A DNA stretch of 64,000 nucleotides from Bradyrhizobium sp. 1 (GCF_023073315.1 NZ_JADPJH010000039.1:188036-252035); one strand, 5' to 3'; counted from the stretch's first letter, positions 1-9,643 are shown. The notes: generated by a model from the letters alone, not told the origin. A program made the numbers and translations.

Positions 1-319
1 CGAACACGATCAGCAGATCGTCCACACCGCGCGCGATCGCCTCGCGCGCCGCCAGCACGGCATGCGCGGTACCGAGCCGCTCACTCTGCACGAAAGTGAG
101 TGCGTCGGGGCGGATGCGCTTCGCCTCATCGGCGACCGCCTGATGGTCGGGACCGATCACGACGGCCAGCGACGTTCCGGTTCCCTTGGGTGCGGCGGCG
201 AGCACATGGGCGAGCAGCGTCTGGTGAGCGACCGGATGCAGCACCTTTGGCAGGTGTGAGCGCATACGTGTGCCTTCGCCGGCGGCGAGCACGATCGTGA
301 GGCTGGAACGGGCGGTCAT
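1..319 (-). CDS. glmU: Bifunctional UDP-GlcNAc pyrophosphorylase / glucosamine-1-P acetyltransferase, N-terminal part (cut by window edge)
   Basis: I translated the reverse strand from an ATG at 317-319. The protein opens with a short hydrophobic strand and the nucleotidyltransferase signature LAAGEGTRMRSHLPKVLHP. It continues through a second conserved stretch, QSERLGTAHAVLAAREAI. This is the uridylyltransferase domain of GlmU, which makes UDP-N-acetylglucosamine for peptidoglycan and lipid A in the cytoplasm. Only about 106 residues are in the window; the rest, including the left-handed beta-helix acetyltransferase domain, lies off the left edge. A MobA- or RfbA-type nucleotidyltransferase is possible in principle, but the LPKVLHPVA string is typical of GlmU. 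Confidence 0.9.
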   Translation of the reverse strand, partial: MTARSSLTIVLAAGEGTRMRSHLPKVLHPVAHQTLLAHVLAAAPKGTGTSLAVVIGPDHQAVADEAKRIRPDALTFVQSERLGTAHAVLAAREAIARGVDDLLIVF

Positions 320-495
320 CGAAATCCTGTCAGATAAGGCCGAATCAATTGGCGCGGCAGGCGGAAGGCCGTCCTCATGCTTGCTGCCTTTGCTACCCCC
401 GCAAACGCCCGGAGTTCAAGTGCGACGAGGTTTTCCTGTTAATGTTCCCTGATTGATTCGGGGGAAGCCGGACAGGGGCTGGGCACTTAACGTTC

Positions 496-1902
496 ATGGC
501 AAAGGATTCCGACCCACTGGCGGACGCCTTCGGCGACAGGGAGACCGGCGGGCTGTTCTCCGGACTTTTGGCCGAAGAAGGCACGTTCGATCGCCGCATG
601 ATGTGGCGGCTGGGCTCGTGGGGCGTGGCCGCCGTCGGCGCCGTCGTGCTCGCCGTGCTGGCCAACCAGGCCCAGCTTGGCTGGCGTCGCGACCAGGTCG
701 CTTCCGCCGATCTCGCGCGCCAGGCCGACCGGTTGCAGATGCTGACCAAGGAGAGCCAGAACGAGGCTCGTCGTCTCGCCTCCGCGATCGAGACGCTGAA
801 CACCGATCGCGACCGGCTCTATTCGCGCGTCACCGTGCTGGAGCAAGGGCTCGATTCCGCCACCGGCGCCATCGCGAAACAGAACACGGCGCCGCCGCAG
901 GCCTCCGCGGCGAAGCCGCAGGACGCCCCCGGTCTGGTTGGACCGCCGGCCCCCAGTGTCGCGCCAGTCGCCTCGACGCCGGCACCAGCGAACGACAAGC
1001 CGCGCGCAGAGTCCGCCAAGGAATCATCAAAGGACACGAAGGACGCAGCAAAGGAGCCGCCTAGTCCGCCACCGCAGACCGCGGCGGCCGCTTCGCTCGT
1101 CTTGCAGGCGCCCGCAACGATGTCGGCACCGCCGTTGCTTCCGCTGGTCCCGTCCAAGTCGATCATGGCGCCGCCCGACCCCGCCGCCTCCAAACTGATT
1201 CAGCCCGAGACCACTGAGAAGACAAGCGAGAAGGCCGCCGAGAAGAAGCTCGAGCCGGCGCCCGCCCCAACCGAAGTCGCAGCCGTGCCAACCAAGCCGC
1301 CGGAGGCAGCCAAACCGCCAGAGGCCGCCGAGAGCGAAGCGCCTTCAATTGCGGTTCAACAGACTCGCTTTGCGATCGATCTCGGCGGCGCCAATTCGCT
1401 CGACGGCCTGCGTGCGCTCTGGCGCGGCGTGAGCAAATCCAATCCGGAAATCGCAGCGCTGCGGCCGATCATCATGATCAAGGAAGGCACCACCGGCCTC
1501 GGCATGCAGCTGCGCCTGGGCGCCGGCCCGCTGATCAACGCCGCCGCCGCGGCGAAGCTCTGCGCGGGCCTCGCCGAAAGCGATCGCCATTGCGAGACCA
1601 CCGTGTTCGACGGCCAGCGCCTCTCGCTGCGCGGCGGTTCGGAGAAGGGGCTAGGCAAGTCTCAGGACCGGGTTCAGGAGAAGAACTCCGACAAGACCCA
1701 GGACGCGGTGCCGCAAGCCGAAACCGCGCCTGCCCCCGCGCCGACCGCCAAGCCCGACAAGCATCGCCGCAGCTACTCCTCAAAACGCTCATCGAAGCGC
1801 GAGGAGCCCGCGCCTGCGCCTGCGGCTCAGCAACCGGCCGCGCAAGCGAAGCCGGAGACGGCGTCAGCGGGATCGACGCTGTCGTCGTTCTTCAGGCGCT
1901 AG
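496..1902 (+). CDS. SPOR-like envelope protein with one membrane segment and coiled coil
   Basis: A 468-residue protein. It has a short cytoplasmic N-terminus, one membrane segment at about residues 37-58, a predicted coiled coil at about 65-120, and a long Pro/Ala/Lys-rich linker. A compact domain at about 289-377 (starting RFAIDLGGANSLDGLRALW) has the strand-helix pattern of a SPOR peptidoglycan-binding domain. The tail is again Pro/Ala-rich. This suggests an inner-membrane protein reaching into the periplasm toward denuded septal peptidoglycan. SPOR is inferred from pattern, because family members share little sequence. It is divergent from glmU, and the roughly 175 bases between them must hold both promoters. 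Confidence 0.72.
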   Translation: MAKDSDPLADAFGDRETGGLFSGLLAEEGTFDRRMMWRLGSWGVAAVGAVVLAVLANQAQLGWRRDQVASADLARQADRLQMLTKESQNEARRLASAIETLNTDRDRLYSRVTVLEQGLDSATGAIAKQNTAPPQASAAKPQDAPGLVGPPAPSVAPVASTPAPANDKPRAESAKESSKDTKDAAKEPPSPPPQTAAAASLVLQAPATMSAPPLLPLVPSKSIMAPPDPAASKLIQPETTEKTSEKAAEKKLEPAPAPTEVAAVPTKPPEAAKPPEAAESEAPSIAVQQTRFAIDLGGANSLDGLRALWRGVSKSNPEIAALRPIIMIKEGTTGLGMQLRLGAGPLINAAAAAKLCAGLAESDRHCETTVFDGQRLSLRGGSEKGLGKSQDRVQEKNSDKTQDAVPQAETAPAPAPTAKPDKHRRSYSSKRSSKREEPAPAPAAQQPAAQAKPETASAGSTLSSFFRR

Positions 1903-2200
1903 GGCCGTATAGATTGCGTGGTTACTGTGACGATTGCGTCACCGAACTGAGCGGCGTTTCGCCTCGCCAAGGTAAATTCCGTTTGTACCGCCCTCGGGCT
2001 CACAACAGATTTTGATCGACGCGAGGCAGTCTGTGAGCACTGTCGATCTTTGAAGTTGGTCACACGATCATTGCGCTATGCTCCCCTCCTGAGCGTGGAT
2101 GACTTGCACCTCGCCACAATTGCGCGCAGTTGAGCCGCGGTGGACAGAAAACTCTCTCTCACCTGTTGCTCCTCCGCGCCATCCCGATCATATTGCGCCC

Positions 2201-2581
2201 ATGACAAAAAAGCCCTTCCGCCTCACGCCCTACCAGGTGCAATTCCTGATCGTCGTCGGCTTCACGACCGTCGGCTATGCGATCTATCTGCGCTATCTCG
2301 GAATCGAAAACTCGCAGGTCGGGCTCGCCTGCGATGCCGGCCTGCAGACGTTGATCTGCAAGGCGCGGTCGGTCTCGACGGTGCTGTTCAAGAATTCGGT
2401 GTTCGGCATCGTCGCACTGGTGGCGGCGACGCTCAACCTGATGCGGCCATCGATCGTGCTGCTCACCGTCGGCATCATCGCCGCCGGCCTCGGCATCGTG
2501 CTCTACAACGTCGTGCTGGCGGGCCTTGCGATCGGCCTGCTCATCCTTGGATTTGCTCGGCCCGCGCCCGCCACAGCGTGA
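2201..2581 (+). CDS. Small integral membrane protein, function unknown
   Basis: A 126-residue protein starting MTKKPFRLTPYQVQF, with three or four hydrophobic segments (about residues 12-34, 61-77 and 82-120). The frame stays open upstream to 2099, but residues before this Met are polar and not membrane-like, so the internal ATG is preferred. Its last 41 bases overlap the 3' end of the convergent ndvC gene. I do not recognise a characterised family. A role beside the glucan-synthesis genes is possible only by proximity. Confidence 0.7.
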   Translation: MTKKPFRLTPYQVQFLIVVGFTTVGYAIYLRYLGIENSQVGLACDAGLQTLICKARSVSTVLFKNSVFGIVALVAATLNLMRPSIVLLTVGIIAAGLGIVLYNVVLAGLAIGLLILGFARPAPATA

Positions 2582-4301
2582 GCGCCAACAAGAGATAGAT
2601 CGCGCAGGTCCACAGCGACTGCCAATTGTCGCGGCCTTCGTTGATGATCACATAGACCGCCGACAAGGCCAGCACGCCGGCGAACACCGCTTCCGCGATC
2701 GGACGCTGGCCGATCTGCGGCCGGTTCAGCATCAGCACCGCGAACGGCACCACCGCCATCGTCAGCGAGGCGTAGGGGAAGTCGTGGTAGCGCGGGTCGA
2801 ACACGAAGGCGAGCGCGGTCTGCGCCGCGATCACCGCGGTCAGCGCCAGCGTGAGACCCAGCACCGCCGTTAGCTTCGACCATTTGCGGCCCTCGCGCGG
2901 GCCCAGGAGGTCGAGGAAGGTCGGAAGACTGCGGCCGATCACCATCGCCTGCGCGCAGAAGATCGGCGACAGGATGCCGGCGAGCAGCAGCGCACCCCAG
3001 TGCAGCCAGCCGCCGATCCCGTAGCTCTCATAGTACATCTTGTCGGCGCCGACCCCGAGCAGGATGCCCGCTGACGTCGCCGAGATGGCGACGCCGAGCC
3101 AGGCCGAGAAGCGCGGCGTCCAGGGCCGCCGGCGCAGCGTGATGCCCGCGACCGCGAACACCAGCACGCAGAGGCCCATGCCGGCGCCCATGTACCATTT
3201 CCAGTATGGGAAATTGCTGATCGGCTGGCCCGGCGGATATTTCAGGTTCCTGCGCACGGAGTCGTAGAGACCCCAATAGCCGCCGACGGTGCCCTCCAGC
3301 TTGCGCTTCCACGGCTGGTCGTAGGACTCGATCAGATTGACGCGGAATTTCTGCGCTTTCGCCAGGCTCAGGATTTCCGAGACGACGCGCGCCTGGTTGG
3401 TGCGCGACGGCAGCGCGCCCTCGCGCATGCGCCCTTCGCTCGGCCAGCCGGTTTCGCCGATCAGGATCTCCTTGCCCGGAAACGCCGCCGCCATGCGCTC
3501 GCGGATGGACTCGACGTGGGCGGCGGCGAATTTCGCCTTGACCGGGAAATCCTCCCAATAAGGCAGGATGTGGATCGTAACGAAGTCGACGGCGTCGTAG
3601 ACCTCGCGATTCCTGAGCCAGAACTCCCAGACGTCGGCGTAAGTGACGGGCACGCTGACCTGCGCCTTCACCGAACGGATGATGGAGACGAGGTCCGCGG
3701 TCGTCATCTCGCCACGCAGCAGTACCTCGTTGCCGACGATGATCGCGGTGATGATTCCGGGGAAATCCTTGGACAGGCGGACCGCGAGCGCAGCCTGCTC
3801 AAAATTCTTGGTACGGTTGCTGGAGAGCCAGATGCCCTGAAGCACCTTCATCCCGCCGATCCGGGCGGCGATCGCCGGCACCTGATCGAGCCCGTTCTCC
3901 ATCGAATAGGTACGGACGCAGTCGGTGATCTCCTTGAGCTGGCGCAAATCCTGCTCGATCTGGTCGGCTTCGATATGGGTCCAGGCGTTCAGCGGCGACT
4001 GCTCGCCGCGGAACGGCGCGTAGGAGACGCACTGAACCTTCTCGGCGGGATCGATCGGGGCGCGCGCGAGCGTGATTGGCGTGGCCAGCCACCACCACAC
4101 GGCAGCAATCGCACCCAGTGAAACGAGCAGAAGCGCCAGTGGCGTACGAAGAGAAATCGGTTCCGTCCTCCGCGAGGTGCCGTCGATTACCTGCTCGCAC
4201 GCCGTCTGCCAAGGGGTGACGACGCGCCGATCCGTCCCTCCCCCGAGGAATTTACCTGCGGCCGTTCGACAGAGGCCTAGGATCGTGACTTTGCTGGACA
4301 A
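2541..4301 (-). CDS. ndvC: NdvC-like beta-1,6-glucan synthesis protein (GH17-like domain plus membrane region)
   Basis: A 586-residue membrane protein with a membrane segment at about 53-72. A periplasmic GH17-like domain follows (about 88-350), with the two glutamate motifs VGNEVLLRG (Glu192, acid/base) and IGETGWPSEG (Glu283, nucleophile). The C-terminal 220 residues hold six or more hydrophobic segments. In soybean bradyrhizobia ndvC is needed for the beta-1,6 linkages of cyclic beta-1,3/1,6-glucans, which matter for osmotic adaptation and nodule invasion. The order ndvC (minus), ndvD, ndvB (plus) matches the published locus and supports the name. The only in-frame start before the first membrane segment is a TTG at 4301 without a clear ribosome site, so the N-terminus is uncertain. 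Confidence 0.8.
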   Translation of the reverse strand: MSSKVTILGLCRTAAGKFLGGGTDRRVVTPWQTACEQVIDGTSRRTEPISLRTPLALLLVSLGAIAAVWWWLATPITLARAPIDPAEKVQCVSYAPFRGEQSPLNAWTHIEADQIEQDLRQLKEITDCVRTYSMENGLDQVPAIAARIGGMKVLQGIWLSSNRTKNFEQAALAVRLSKDFPGIITAIIVGNEVLLRGEMTTADLVSIIRSVKAQVSVPVTYADVWEFWLRNREVYDAVDFVTIHILPYWEDFPVKAKFAAAHVESIRERMAAAFPGKEILIGETGWPSEGRMREGALPSRTNQARVVSEILSLAKAQKFRVNLIESYDQPWKRKLEGTVGGYWGLYDSVRRNLKYPPGQPISNFPYWKWYMGAGMGLCVLVFAVAGITLRRRPWTPRFSAWLGVAISATSAGILLGVGADKMYYESYGIGGWLHWGALLLAGILSPIFCAQAMVIGRSLPTFLDLLGPREGRKWSKLTAVLGLTLALTAVIAAQTALAFVFDPRYHDFPYASLTMAVVPFAVLMLNRPQIGQRPIAEAVFAGVLALSAVYVIINEGRDNWQSLWTCAIYLLLALTLWRARAEQIQG

Positions 4302-4395
4302 AATTGCAAATACACGTCATGGGATTTTGCGGGACTTTTCCGCCGCATTGGGGACCTATTTGGACGCCATCAGCTAGCGCGTCCGCGAGGTCCTG

Positions 4396-5019
4396 ATGCC
4401 GGCGGCCAGCGGATATATTGGGGAATTCATGCGGCAACGGGTGTTCGAGTTACGAAATGCGGTCCTGCGGCAGTTCGCCGCCACCTTGGCCGTCTCCTCC
4501 CTGATCCTGCTGGTCGGCATTGCCGGCGTCTCCGCCCAGAGCGGCACGCCCGCCCCTGATCAGGGCAAGGCCGCCGCCCAGCCCGCCGACGCTGCCGCCA
4601 AGGATGCCAACCAGAAGCGAACTGACGAGTTCGCCGAAGCTGCCCGCGCCATTAATGGCCCGGCCGGCAATCCCGAATGCGTCTGGCTCGGCCGTCGCGC
4701 GGTTCAGTTGATGTACAGGGACGACCTCGATACCGCCTTCCGCCACATCGATCTTTACGACCGCTTCGGCTGCCCCGGCGGTCACATTCAGGCTGCGTTC
4801 CGCTGCCTGACGCGCTTCCTCACCCAGATCGACGACAAGGTCCCGAACAGCCTGAATAATCTAACCCAGGCCTGCTGGATCAACCCGGCTGCGCAGCCGC
4901 AGCAGACAGCCACGGCCGCCTCGCAGCCTCCGTCGCCGACCACCGGCAATTCGCAGCCCCCCCAGCCGGCCGCGAGTCCTGCGCCTGCGGCAAGCCCGAC
5001 GCCGGCTCCCCAGAAATAG
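4396..5019 (+). CDS. ndvD: NdvD, single-span protein for cyclic beta-glucan synthesis
   Basis: A 207-residue protein with one membrane segment or uncleaved signal (about residues 27-47, ending before VSAQSG). A globular part with four or five Cys follows (PECVWLGRRA, GCPGGHIQAAFRCLTRF, TQACWIN), then a Pro/Ala/Gln-rich tail. It sits exactly between ndvC (divergent) and ndvB (same strand), where ndvD was described in Bradyrhizobium japonicum as a third gene needed for cyclic glucan synthesis with one predicted membrane domain. An ATG at 4429 is an alternative start; 4396 has GAGG four bases upstream. The biochemical role is unknown, and a periplasmic accessory to the two synthases is my inference. 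Confidence 0.8.
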   Translation: MPAASGYIGEFMRQRVFELRNAVLRQFAATLAVSSLILLVGIAGVSAQSGTPAPDQGKAAAQPADAAAKDANQKRTDEFAEAARAINGPAGNPECVWLGRRAVQLMYRDDLDTAFRHIDLYDRFGCPGGHIQAAFRCLTRFLTQIDDKVPNSLNNLTQACWINPAAQPQQTATAASQPPSPTTGNSQPPQPAASPAPAASPTPAPQK

Positions 5020-5235
5020 CCTCGCATCGCTTCAGCCGGCGTTCAGGAACGATCGGCTATAGAAGCGGTTGGCACTGCCGCACATTCCGAAACTGGTCAT
5101 GCCCTCATACGGTCATGAGGCCATGACAGTTGTGAAACCGCGCGGCAGAGGTATGCTCCATTTGCCGCGGACTCGGTCGGATCTCGGGGTCGGATCCGCT
5201 TCCCTGCCACCTCAGCCCCTTTTGGTTTAGCCGCG

Positions 5236-7905
5236 ATGCGCGTTGTCGCCGCCGTTCTGTTGCTCGTGTCCGTGCTCCACGCCGGCCTCTGGGGAGTCCT
5301 GCGCGACAGGGAACCCGCGCCGGACTTCAAGGGCCTGTTGCCTAGCGTCTCCTACGCGCCGTTCGAAGGCTCGGCCCACCCCGACATCGACAACATCCCG
5401 TCCGTCGAAAAAATCCGCGCCGATCTGAAGACGCTGTCGACGATGACGCGCGCAATCCGCCTCTATTCGTCCACCGGCGGTGTGGAACTGGTGCCGCCGA
5501 TCGCGGCCGAGTTCGGCCTCAAGGTCACCGTCGGCGCCTGGATCGACAAGGACCCGAACCGCAACAAGCGCGAGATCGACGCAGCCATCGAGCTCGCCCG
5601 CAAGAACAGCAACGTCAACGGCGTCGTCGTCGGCAACGAGGTGATCTACCGCGGTGAGCAGAAGGTCGAAGACCTCATCGAGATGATCAAGCGGGTGAAG
5701 AGCGCAGTGCGCGTGCCCGTCACCACCGGCGAGATCTGGAACATCTGGCGCGACAACCCCGAGCTCGGCTCTAACGTCGATTTCATCGCCGCCCACGTGC
5801 TGCCTTATTGGGAAAATTTTCGCTCGGACCAAGCGGTCGACCAAGCTGTTGACCGCTACAATCTTCTGCGCAACCAGTTCCCGGGCAAGCGCATCGTCAT
5901 CGCCGAGTTCGGCTGGCCGAGTGCGGGCTACAATTTGCGCAACGCAGATCCCGGTCCATTCCAGCAAGCCCTGACGCTGCGCAATTTCGTCGGCCGCGCC
6001 GAAGCGCTTGGCATGGATTACAACATCGTCGAGGCCATCGATCAGCCTTGGAAGTATTTCGAAGGCGGCGTCGGTCCGTACTGGGGCATCCTCAACGCCA
6101 GCCGCGAGCCGAAATTCGCCTGGACCGGCCCGGTGGAGAATCCCGATTACTGGAAGCTGATGACGATCGCGCTGCTGGTCGGCGTCCTGCTCTCGCTGCC
6201 GATCCTGCGGCTGGAGCGGCCGACCGCGCGGCAGGCGTTCCTGCTGTCGGCGACCGCCAACGGCGTCGGCGCCTGGGCCGCGACCGTGTTCGCGTTCTGG
6301 AACGGGCACTATTTCATCTTCGGCTCGGCCTTCGCGCTCACGCTTGGCATGATCCTTCTCGTTCCCCTCGTCCTCATTGCAATGGCACGCATCGACGAGA
6401 TCGCGGCTGTGGCCTTCGGCCGGCCGCCGCAACGGCTTTTGACCAAGAGCAAGCCGGTCGCCGACGTGCCCGAGACCTACTACCCGAAGGTCTCGATCCA
6501 CATCCCGGCTTATTTCGAGCCGGTCGAGATGCTCAAGCAGACGCTGGATGCGCTGTCGCGGCTGAACTATCCGAACTACGAATGCGTCGTCATCATCAAC
6601 AACACGCCGGATCCCGCCTTCTGGCAGCCGATCCAGGACCATTGCCGCACGCTCGGTGAACGCTTCAAGTTCATCAACGCCGAGAAGGTGCAGGGCTTCA
6701 AGGCCGGTGCGCTGCGCATCGCCATGGACCGCACCGCCGTCGATGCCGAGATCATCGGCATCCTCGATGCCGATTATGTCGTCGACCCCGATTGGCTGAA
6801 GGACCTCGTGCCGGCTTTCGCCGACCCGCGCGTCGGCCTGGTGCAGGCGCCGCAGGAACATCGCGACGGCGATCTGTCGATCATGCACTACATCATGAAC
6901 GGCGAGTATGCGGGGTTCTTCGACATCGGCATGGTCCAGCGCAACGAGGTCAACGCCATCATCGTGCACGGCACGATGTGCCTGATCCGCCGCGCCGCGA
7001 TGGACATGGCCGGCGGCTGGTCCTCCGACACGATCTGCGAGGACTCAGATCTCGGCCTTGCGATCCAGCAGCTCGGCTGGACCACCCATTACACCAACCA
7101 CCGCTACGGTCAGGGCCTGCTCCCCGACACCTACGAGGCGTTCAAAAAGCAGCGTCACCGCTGGGCCTATGGCGGCCTCCAGATCGTGAAGAAGCACTGG
7201 CGCAACTTCCTGCCCGGCAAGAGCCGGCTGACGCCCGACCAGAAGCGCGAATATGGCCTGGGCTGGCTGAACTGGCTCGGGGCCGAAAGCCTCGGCGTGG
7301 TCGTGGCGCTGCTCAACCTCGTCTGGGTGCCCATCGTCGCCTTTGCCGACATCGCCATCCCCGACAAGATTTTGACGCTGCCGATCATCGGCGCCTTCAT
7401 CGTCTCGCTCGCGCACTTCCTGTCGATGTACCGCGCGCGCGTCGCGATCAAACCCGGCCAGATGCTGGGCGCCATGATCGCCGCGATGAGCGTGCAATGG
7501 ACGGTGTCGCGCGCGGTGGCACAGGGTCTCATCACCGAGCACATTGCATTCGCGCGCACCTCCAAGGGCGGCCTGTCCAGGATGTCGATCGAGTTCCAGG
7601 CGTTCTGGGAAGCCGTGATCGGCACCCTGCTGCTGATCGGCGCCGGCGTGCTGGTCGCCTCCAACAGCTTTAGGCAGATCACCGAGATCTACATCTTCGC
7701 CGGCGTCCTGGTGCTACAGAGCCTGCCGTTCCTGGCTGCGGTGGCGATCGCGATCCTCGAGCTCAGCCGCATCAACTCGTTCCAGTTCTGGCGCGACAGC
7801 GCGATCCGCACCGCCGAGCTGATCGGCCTGCGCCCGGTCGCGCTGCCGAACCACGGCGGCACGCCGCAACCGGTGCCGAGCGAGGTCCGGCGGGAGACAA
7901 ACTGA
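5236..7905 (+). CDS. ndvB: NdvB-type cyclic beta-1,3-glucan synthase (GH17-like plus GT2)
   Basis: An 889-residue fusion. An N-terminal membrane anchor (1-20) is followed by a periplasmic GH17-like domain (about 35-300) with Glu135 in VVGNEV and Glu224 in IAEFGWPS. Next come several membrane segments (about 305-385) and a cytoplasmic GT2 glycosyltransferase with Asp511/Asp513 (ILDADYV), Asp603 (CEDSDLG) and QRHRW (639-643). C-terminal membrane helices end it. The GT2 part should polymerise UDP-glucose and export the chain; the GH17-like part probably acts as a transglycosidase that branches or cyclises it. ndvB mutants of Bradyrhizobium lose cyclic glucans and nodulate poorly. It lies 216 bases after ndvD, so it may have its own promoter. 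Confidence 0.88.
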   Translation: MRVVAAVLLLVSVLHAGLWGVLRDREPAPDFKGLLPSVSYAPFEGSAHPDIDNIPSVEKIRADLKTLSTMTRAIRLYSSTGGVELVPPIAAEFGLKVTVGAWIDKDPNRNKREIDAAIELARKNSNVNGVVVGNEVIYRGEQKVEDLIEMIKRVKSAVRVPVTTGEIWNIWRDNPELGSNVDFIAAHVLPYWENFRSDQAVDQAVDRYNLLRNQFPGKRIVIAEFGWPSAGYNLRNADPGPFQQALTLRNFVGRAEALGMDYNIVEAIDQPWKYFEGGVGPYWGILNASREPKFAWTGPVENPDYWKLMTIALLVGVLLSLPILRLERPTARQAFLLSATANGVGAWAATVFAFWNGHYFIFGSAFALTLGMILLVPLVLIAMARIDEIAAVAFGRPPQRLLTKSKPVADVPETYYPKVSIHIPAYFEPVEMLKQTLDALSRLNYPNYECVVIINNTPDPAFWQPIQDHCRTLGERFKFINAEKVQGFKAGALRIAMDRTAVDAEIIGILDADYVVDPDWLKDLVPAFADPRVGLVQAPQEHRDGDLSIMHYIMNGEYAGFFDIGMVQRNEVNAIIVHGTMCLIRRAAMDMAGGWSSDTICEDSDLGLAIQQLGWTTHYTNHRYGQGLLPDTYEAFKKQRHRWAYGGLQIVKKHWRNFLPGKSRLTPDQKREYGLGWLNWLGAESLGVVVALLNLVWVPIVAFADIAIPDKILTLPIIGAFIVSLAHFLSMYRARVAIKPGQMLGAMIAAMSVQWTVSRAVAQGLITEHIAFARTSKGGLSRMSIEFQAFWEAVIGTLLLIGAGVLVASNSFRQITEIYIFAGVLVLQSLPFLAAVAIAILELSRINSFQFWRDSAIRTAELIGLRPVALPNHGGTPQPVPSEVRRETN

Positions 7906-8235
7906 CGTCCGGACGGCCTCGCCGCGCGGGCAAGACGTCCGCGCCGACACGCCAAGGGCGCTGTTCGACGTGGATAGCTGACCGCCAATCGGGTTGAGCA
8001 TTCCGGCATAAGCTGCGGATACCGCGAGTAAATCCCCGCTCCTGCCGCGAGTTTCGGCAGCCACTCCCGCTATTGACCTCCGCAGCCACTCCCCCTACAC
8101 AGCGCGGGCCGAAAGCATGATCCGGAAACAGCCGGTTTTTCCCCGCGACGTCAGTTTTGGGCGTAGCGGCAAGACATGCTTCTCGAATGTCCGAACACGA
8201 TGGCGATCATTCTCGAAGCCATCCAGCGGCCATGG
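7906..8235. other. Non-coding stretch between ndvB and tRNA-Lys
   Basis: No open frame here has coding character; the short frames are extensions of shadows of ndvB. I see no strong terminator hairpin after ndvB. The stretch directly before 8236 must hold the tRNA promoter, but I cannot point to convincing -35/-10 boxes. Confidence 0.5.
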
Positions 8236-8311
8236 GAGCGCGTAGCTCAGCCGGTAGAGCACGTGACTTTTAATCACGGGGTCCTGGGTTCGAGCCCCAG
8301 CGCGCTCACCA
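8236..8311 (+). tRNA. tRNA-Lys (anticodon TTT)
   Basis: A full cloverleaf can be drawn. The acceptor stem GAGCGCG (8236-8242) pairs with CGCGCTC (8301-8307), followed by discriminator A and an encoded CCA. The D arm starts GCTC. The anticodon stem CGTGA/TCACG encloses CTTTTAA, giving anticodon TTT. The T arm carries GGTTCGAGCCC. Length is 76 with CCA. I searched by eye for a duplicated 3' end (an attachment-site sign) near the accessory block downstream and found none. Confidence 0.97.
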
Positions 8312-8442
8312 ACTCGGATTGATTTAAGCCAGCAACGATCCGCCAACCCGGCGTAATTCACGTGGCGTTGCAGCTGAGCTAGCACGCGACCGGCGGACGA
8401 GGTTGGCGCGGACATGGTCTCAAGCGATGGCTCGCCCTGCCC

Positions 8443-9111
8443 TCAGCTCTCCGGCGCTGAAACCGCAACAGGCACACCCAGCGGAGCCCCTCCAATCGAA
8501 ACGGGCCCTATGGATTTCGACTGCCGAACCATCATCCGCTTGCGCATCGCTGCGGATAGTCCGTAGCGGGCATGCGCTTTCCGGATGGAGGACGTGACGT
8601 CCGACATCATTGTACTTTGCAGCGTGTCGATCTTCGCCATGAGCGTGGACAGCTGCGACGATATCTTCCTCACATCGACCCGTTCGTCCGTGATGCTTTG
8701 TCGAAGCGACAGGAGCACCATTGAATCCTGCTGCTCTCGAGCCGCATTCTGCTGCAATGCCTGATTGCTCTCCTGCAGCGAAGCCGTGTGTTGCTGCTGG
8801 GCCGACTGAATATGCTTCAAGGCAGCGACAACGGGATCCGGTTTTGGCGCGGGAGCTTCTTGGCGCGGAAGCAGTTCAGCCCAACTGCTGACATTCAGCG
8901 ACGTAAAATCGGACGGCGATGTATAGATCGCCGCCGCGCCATTGATGGCCAGGGCACACACCGACAGTGCCAGGACCGATTTCCGGCTGGACCGCTTGAT
9001 CGGTTCTGGAACTTCAGGGATTGCGGGCTCGGGCGCTGCGGCAAGCGCGAGTGCTGCGGGATCGAGCTGTTCGACGAGGCCTTGCGCTTCCGATGTCATG
9101 ATCACGTGCAT
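8443..9111 (-). CDS. Hypothetical single-span membrane protein with coiled coil
   Basis: About 222 residues from an ATG at 9109-9111 with GAGG just upstream; ATG 9099 and TTG 9132 are alternatives. It has an acidic/Ala/Pro N-terminus, one membrane segment (SVLALSVCALAINGAAAIYT), then a long Gln/Ser-rich helix of coiled-coil type (LKHIQSAQQQHTASLQESNQ). A second heptad region and a basic tail follow. I do not recognise a characterised family. The layout is that of a bitopic inner-membrane protein with a periplasmic coiled coil. Confidence 0.62.
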   Translation of the reverse strand: MHVIMTSEAQGLVEQLDPAALALAAAPEPAIPEVPEPIKRSSRKSVLALSVCALAINGAAAIYTSPSDFTSLNVSSWAELLPRQEAPAPKPDPVVAALKHIQSAQQQHTASLQESNQALQQNAAREQQDSMVLLSLRQSITDERVDVRKISSQLSTLMAKIDTLQSTMMSDVTSSIRKAHARYGLSAAMRKRMMVRQSKSIGPVSIGGAPLGVPVAVSAPES

Positions 9112-9383
9112 TGACCTCAAATGAGCGAGCAACAGGAAGCCGACGCCGGAACGTCCTCGCGACGCCTCCTTTACGCAGCACCCACCTACACAACTGCCTA
9201 AAATTGTGGGCTTTTTGGCTTAATTCCACGTTAGCGAAATGGCCGCCTGGCCTGCCCGGCCACCCGGCCGATTACGGGGTCCGTGCGATGGAATTGGACA
9301 TGGGGCAGCCTGCCTCGAAGCGCGACAAAGTTGGAGACAACTCCCTCAAAAGGTGTAGGATTCGGGAAACAGGGAGGAACGGC

Positions 9384-9554
9384 ATGTTTGAAATCAGCGG
9401 TTTCGACACGGCAGGCGTTGTCAGCCTCAAACGGGCTTCACTCGCCGCCGCCCTCAAGAAGGCCAGGGAACTGGTCGAGGACGGATGCTGGGACGTTCAG
9501 ATCGTTGATCCGACTGGCCGGGTGTACAGCTCATTTGAGGAGCAGGCCGCCTAG
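9384..9554 (+). CDS. Small conserved hypothetical protein, 56 residues
   Basis: It starts MFEISGFDTAGVVSLKRASL at an ATG with a strong ribosome site AGGGAGGAA at 9371-9379. The frame is open to 9111 upstream, but the Shine-Dalgarno sequence and the change in composition decide for 9384. The product is an alpha/beta mini-domain with DCVDVQI-like and GRVYSSFEEQ strings, without signal or membrane segment. Function is unknown. A hairpin at about 9644-9683 lies downstream. Confidence 0.68.
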   Translation: MFEISGFDTAGVVSLKRASLAAALKKARELVEDGCWDVQIVDPTGRVYSSFEEQAA

Positions 9555-9643
9555 CCGCCTCCTGGCCGCCTCGCCTTCACAGCTTTCAGAAAGCCCCCAT
9601 CCGATCGCGCTTCGCACGCGCTGGCCGTGGCGGTGATCCAAAT

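Noticed and set aside
8236..8311. tRNA-Lys as attachment site of an integrated island
   Set aside because: I found no second copy of the tRNA 3' end and no integrase gene between here and the CHAT block.
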